A stretch of 64,000 bases of DNA from Clostridium felsineum DSM 794 (lineage in GTDB: Bacteria; Bacillota; Clostridia; Clostridiales; Clostridiaceae), in the NCBI RefSeq assembly GCF_002006355.2, contig NZ_CP096980.1:1302001-1366000 (forward strand), written 5' to 3'. This document shows positions 61,869-64,000 of the stretch, piece by piece; within the stretch, counting starts at the first letter, position 1; each line of letters starts with the position of its first letter. The notes below the pieces were generated by a model. The model was not told the origin of the DNA. It did not search any database and saw nothing but the letters and a program-made list of their open reading frames with translations. The position numbers were made by a program, and so were the translations under genes.

Positions 61869-64000
61869 TGAAGCCTATAAAAGTTAGAATAAGAGGTTTA
61901 AACAGCTTTGAAGATGAACAAGAAATTGATTTTGAAAAGCTTACAAGAAGGGGCTTGTTTGGAATATTTGGACCTACGGGCAGCGGAAAAACTACTATAC
62001 TTGATTCTATAACGCTGGCACTTTACGGTGAGGTTGCAAGAAAAAGCTCTAACTTTATGAATACTAATTGTACTAGTCTTAATATTAGCTTTCAGTTTCA
62101 AATATCAGGAAAAGACATAAAGAGATATTTAGTTGAAAGAGAGTTTAGGAGAGATAACAAAACGGGAAGTGTTAGAAGTAAATCGGCTAAAATTATAGAT
62201 ATTACTTTAGAACCTATAGTTTTGGAAGAAGGAGCTAAAAGTGTAACTGAGAAGTGTGAGGAGATAATAGGTTTAAGCTTAGATGATTTTACAAGAACGG
62301 TTGTACTTCCTCAAGGTAAATTTAGTGAATTTTTAAAGCTTGAAGGAAAAGAGAGAAGAAATATGCTTGAAAGACTTTTTAACCTTCAGGAATATGGAGA
62401 TGAACTTTCTATTAAGTTAAATAGAAAAATAAAAGAAGAAAGAGAAAAAGAAAATGTTTTAACGGGAGAACTTAAGGGTTATGAAGGCTTAAGTGAAGAT
62501 ATTTTGAAAGAGAAAAAAGCTAGCTTAAAGGAAAATGAAGATATTTTAAAAGAGGCTTTAAAGGGTGCAAAAAAAGCAGAGGAAGAATATAACGAAGGTA
62601 AAGAAATATGGAATCTTCAAATAGAGATAGCTGAAAAAACTGAAGTCTACAGGGAACTGAAAAGGTCTGAAGAAGAAATTAATGTTAAGGAAAAGAAATC
62701 TATACTGGGCGAAGGAGCTTTAAAGGTTAAGCCTTATATTGATAATTATGAAAATACGTTAAAGCAAATTGAAGAATTAAAAGAGAAAATTATAAATGCT
62801 GAAAATGAAATGAAAACTGTAGTGTTACAAAAGGAAGACATAGAAAAGAAGCTTAAAATTGCAAAGGATAATAAAGATAATGCACTTCCTAAGTTTATGA
62901 TAAAAAAGCATGTTATATTAGAGGCTATAGAAGAAAAGAAAATTTTAGATAAGACTAAAGTTGAAGAAGAGGAGCTTAAAAGAAATATAGATAAGCTTAG
63001 TAAAGAGGTTTTAAGTAAGGATACCCTTATAAAAGAATATATATCTGAAGTCAATGTATTAACTGATAGTATTCAAACCTTAGAAAATAAAATTGGGATG
63101 CTTAAGGTTTCAGAGGATAAGAAAAATAAAATTAATGAAGGAATGTTCTTGTTAAAAAATTATGATGATAAATCAAGGCATATGACTAAGGTTAAATTTG
63201 ACATAGATAAATTAGAAAAGGACTTAGAGCAGGCTAAAGAAAATGAAAATATGCATTTAAAAGAATTAGAGGAGAGTAAGATAAAATTACAAAGCTATAG
63301 GAAAAAATTAGAAAAATTAAATAAAGAACTTCCTGAGGATGAGGTATTACTTACGTTTCAAGAAAATTTAAATGAACTTAGACAGAAATGGAATAAGTAC
63401 AAGGAGAACACAGAAAAGTTAGAAAAAAGTTCAAATAATTTAGAGAAGCTTAAACAGGAGTTGAAAAACGAAAAGCTTGAAGTAGAAAATTTAGATTGCA
63501 AGTTAGTAGATATAAATACAAGAATAGAAGCAATTGAAACAGAAAATATGGCTCATATACTTAGAGAGAAACTTAAAAATGGAGAGCCATGTCCTGTTTG
63601 TGGTTCTGTGCATCATGTTAAAGAAGAAGGAATAACAGTAGACCTTAAAGAACTTAATGAACTTAAAAATTACATGGAGACCTATGATAAAAAGCGTAAG
63701 AAAAAGAATGAAGAAGTATTCATAAAAGAGGCAAATATTAAGCTAGAAGAAAAAAATATTTTTGAGGTAAAAGAAAATATGAGTACTCTAGGAGAGGAAT
63801 TTAAAAAAGTTTCTGTAGAAAATAAGGAAAAAGAATTTAAGGACTTAAAGGATAAAATAAATAAGTTTAATACTGAAAAATTAAAGCTGGAGGAAAAAAT
63901 AAAAGTTTTAACAGAGGCTTCAAATAAAATAGAGATAGAGTATCAGAAGGAAAAAACAGTAGGAAAGCAGTGTGAAAACCATATAAGCTCTTTAAAAACT
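61868..64000 (+). CDS. sbcC: SbcC SMC-like ATPase subunit (3' partial)
   Basis: The GTG at 61868 overlaps the sbcD stop (TAGTG); the frame is open for 711 codons to the window end. It has the N-terminal Walker A GIFGPTGSGKTTILDS (~35), a Q-loop region (TVVLPQGKFSEFLKLEGKE), two long coiled-coil arms and the zinc hook CPVCGSVHH (~577). The C-terminal Walker B and signature motif would lie beyond the edge. ATP-driven opening and closing of the arms controls SbcD. Translational coupling keeps the subunits balanced. Confidence 0.96.
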   Translation, partial: MKPIKVRIRGLNSFEDEQEIDFEKLTRRGLFGIFGPTGSGKTTILDSITLALYGEVARKSSNFMNTNCTSLNISFQFQISGKDIKRYLVEREFRRDNKTGSVRSKSAKIIDITLEPIVLEEGAKSVTEKCEEIIGLSLDDFTRTVVLPQGKFSEFLKLEGKERRNMLERLFNLQEYGDELSIKLNRKIKEEREKENVLTGELKGYEGLSEDILKEKKASLKENEDILKEALKGAKKAEEEYNEGKEIWNLQIEIAEKTEVYRELKRSEEEINVKEKKSILGEGALKVKPYIDNYENTLKQIEELKEKIINAENEMKTVVLQKEDIEKKLKIAKDNKDNALPKFMIKKHVILEAIEEKKILDKTKVEEEELKRNIDKLSKEVLSKDTLIKEYISEVNVLTDSIQTLENKIGMLKVSEDKKNKINEGMFLLKNYDDKSRHMTKVKFDIDKLEKDLEQAKENENMHLKELEESKIKLQSYRKKLEKLNKELPEDEVLLTFQENLNELRQKWNKYKENTEKLEKSSNNLEKLKQELKNEKLEVENLDCKLVDINTRIEAIETENMAHILREKLKNGEPCPVCGSVHHVKEEGITVDLKELNELKNYMETYDKKRKKKNEEVFIKEANIKLEEKNIFEVKENMSTLGEEFKKVSVENKEKEFKDLKDKINKFNTEKLKLEEKIKVLTEASNKIEIEYQKEKTVGKQCENHISSLKT

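Overview
The window is AT-rich, low-GC Firmicute DNA whose protein families point to Clostridium, probably C. acetobutylicum or a close relative. This rests on gene content: a type VII secretion (T7SS) locus with FHA, PP2C and ubiquitin-like parts, a SleL/YaaH-type spore hydrolase, a GH5 endoglucanase with a CBM17/28-like tail, and strong GGAGG ribosome sites with many TTG/GTG starts. No database search was possible, so the species is inference.

Positions 1-24.2 kb are a T7SSb-like secretion island. A secretion/regulatory core comes first: a PP2C phosphatase cut by the window edge, a pseudokinase-like/two-TM/FHA protein, a CpaE/MinD-like ATPase, a ubiquitin-like EsaB/YukD protein and a three-ATPase EssC. 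Two candidate effectors follow (8363-9712 and 18623-19867), with several WXG100-type or related small helical proteins, two paralogous TPR proteins each heading a TPR / ~100-aa helical / WXG100 module, and many small two-TM proteins that look like immunity proteins. The centrepiece is 9.7-15.4 kb. Here a ~1.4-kb two-gene unit (family A + family B) repeats in tandem three times, flanked by an extra A copy and a truncated B copy. Almost every gene in it is preceded by the broken C-terminal tail of an effector whose stop codon overlaps the next start. This reads as an orphan-immunity array left by repeated loss of effector bodies. A nonsense mutation, a lost ATG, a mosaic gene and short remnants show decay in progress.

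Positions 24.3-33.0 kb hold a hydroaromatic acid (quinate/shikimate) cluster: two LysR regulators, an old-yellow-enzyme/2-enoate reductase-like Fe-S flavoenzyme, two paralogous MFS transporters, type I 3-dehydroquinate dehydratase and a YdiB-like quinate/shikimate dehydrogenase. The two LysR-flanking intergenic regions share an ATAG-N7-CTAT dyad. Positions 33.0-38.5 kb carry a two-component system divergent from a GT2 / GtrA-like / GT39 glycosylation operon whose promoter has paired 11-bp direct repeats.

Positions 38.5-64.0 kb are mostly ordinary chromosomal genes: GNAT, YfcE-like phosphodiesterase, DbpA-type helicase, LysM-GH18 spore hydrolase, a secreted repeat protein, an MCP-like receptor, MFS transporters, GpmA, a histidyl-tRNA synthetase of eukaryote/archaeal-like type, a TetR-MFS efflux pair, HAD phosphatase, LysE and MocR, an Lrp-type regulator, MBL hydrolase, a frameshifted GNAT, an isochorismatase-like enzyme, an AIM24-family protein, a secreted GH5 cellulase, and SbcD with SbcC, which runs off the end. 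No tRNA, rRNA, CRISPR array or insertion sequence was recognised.
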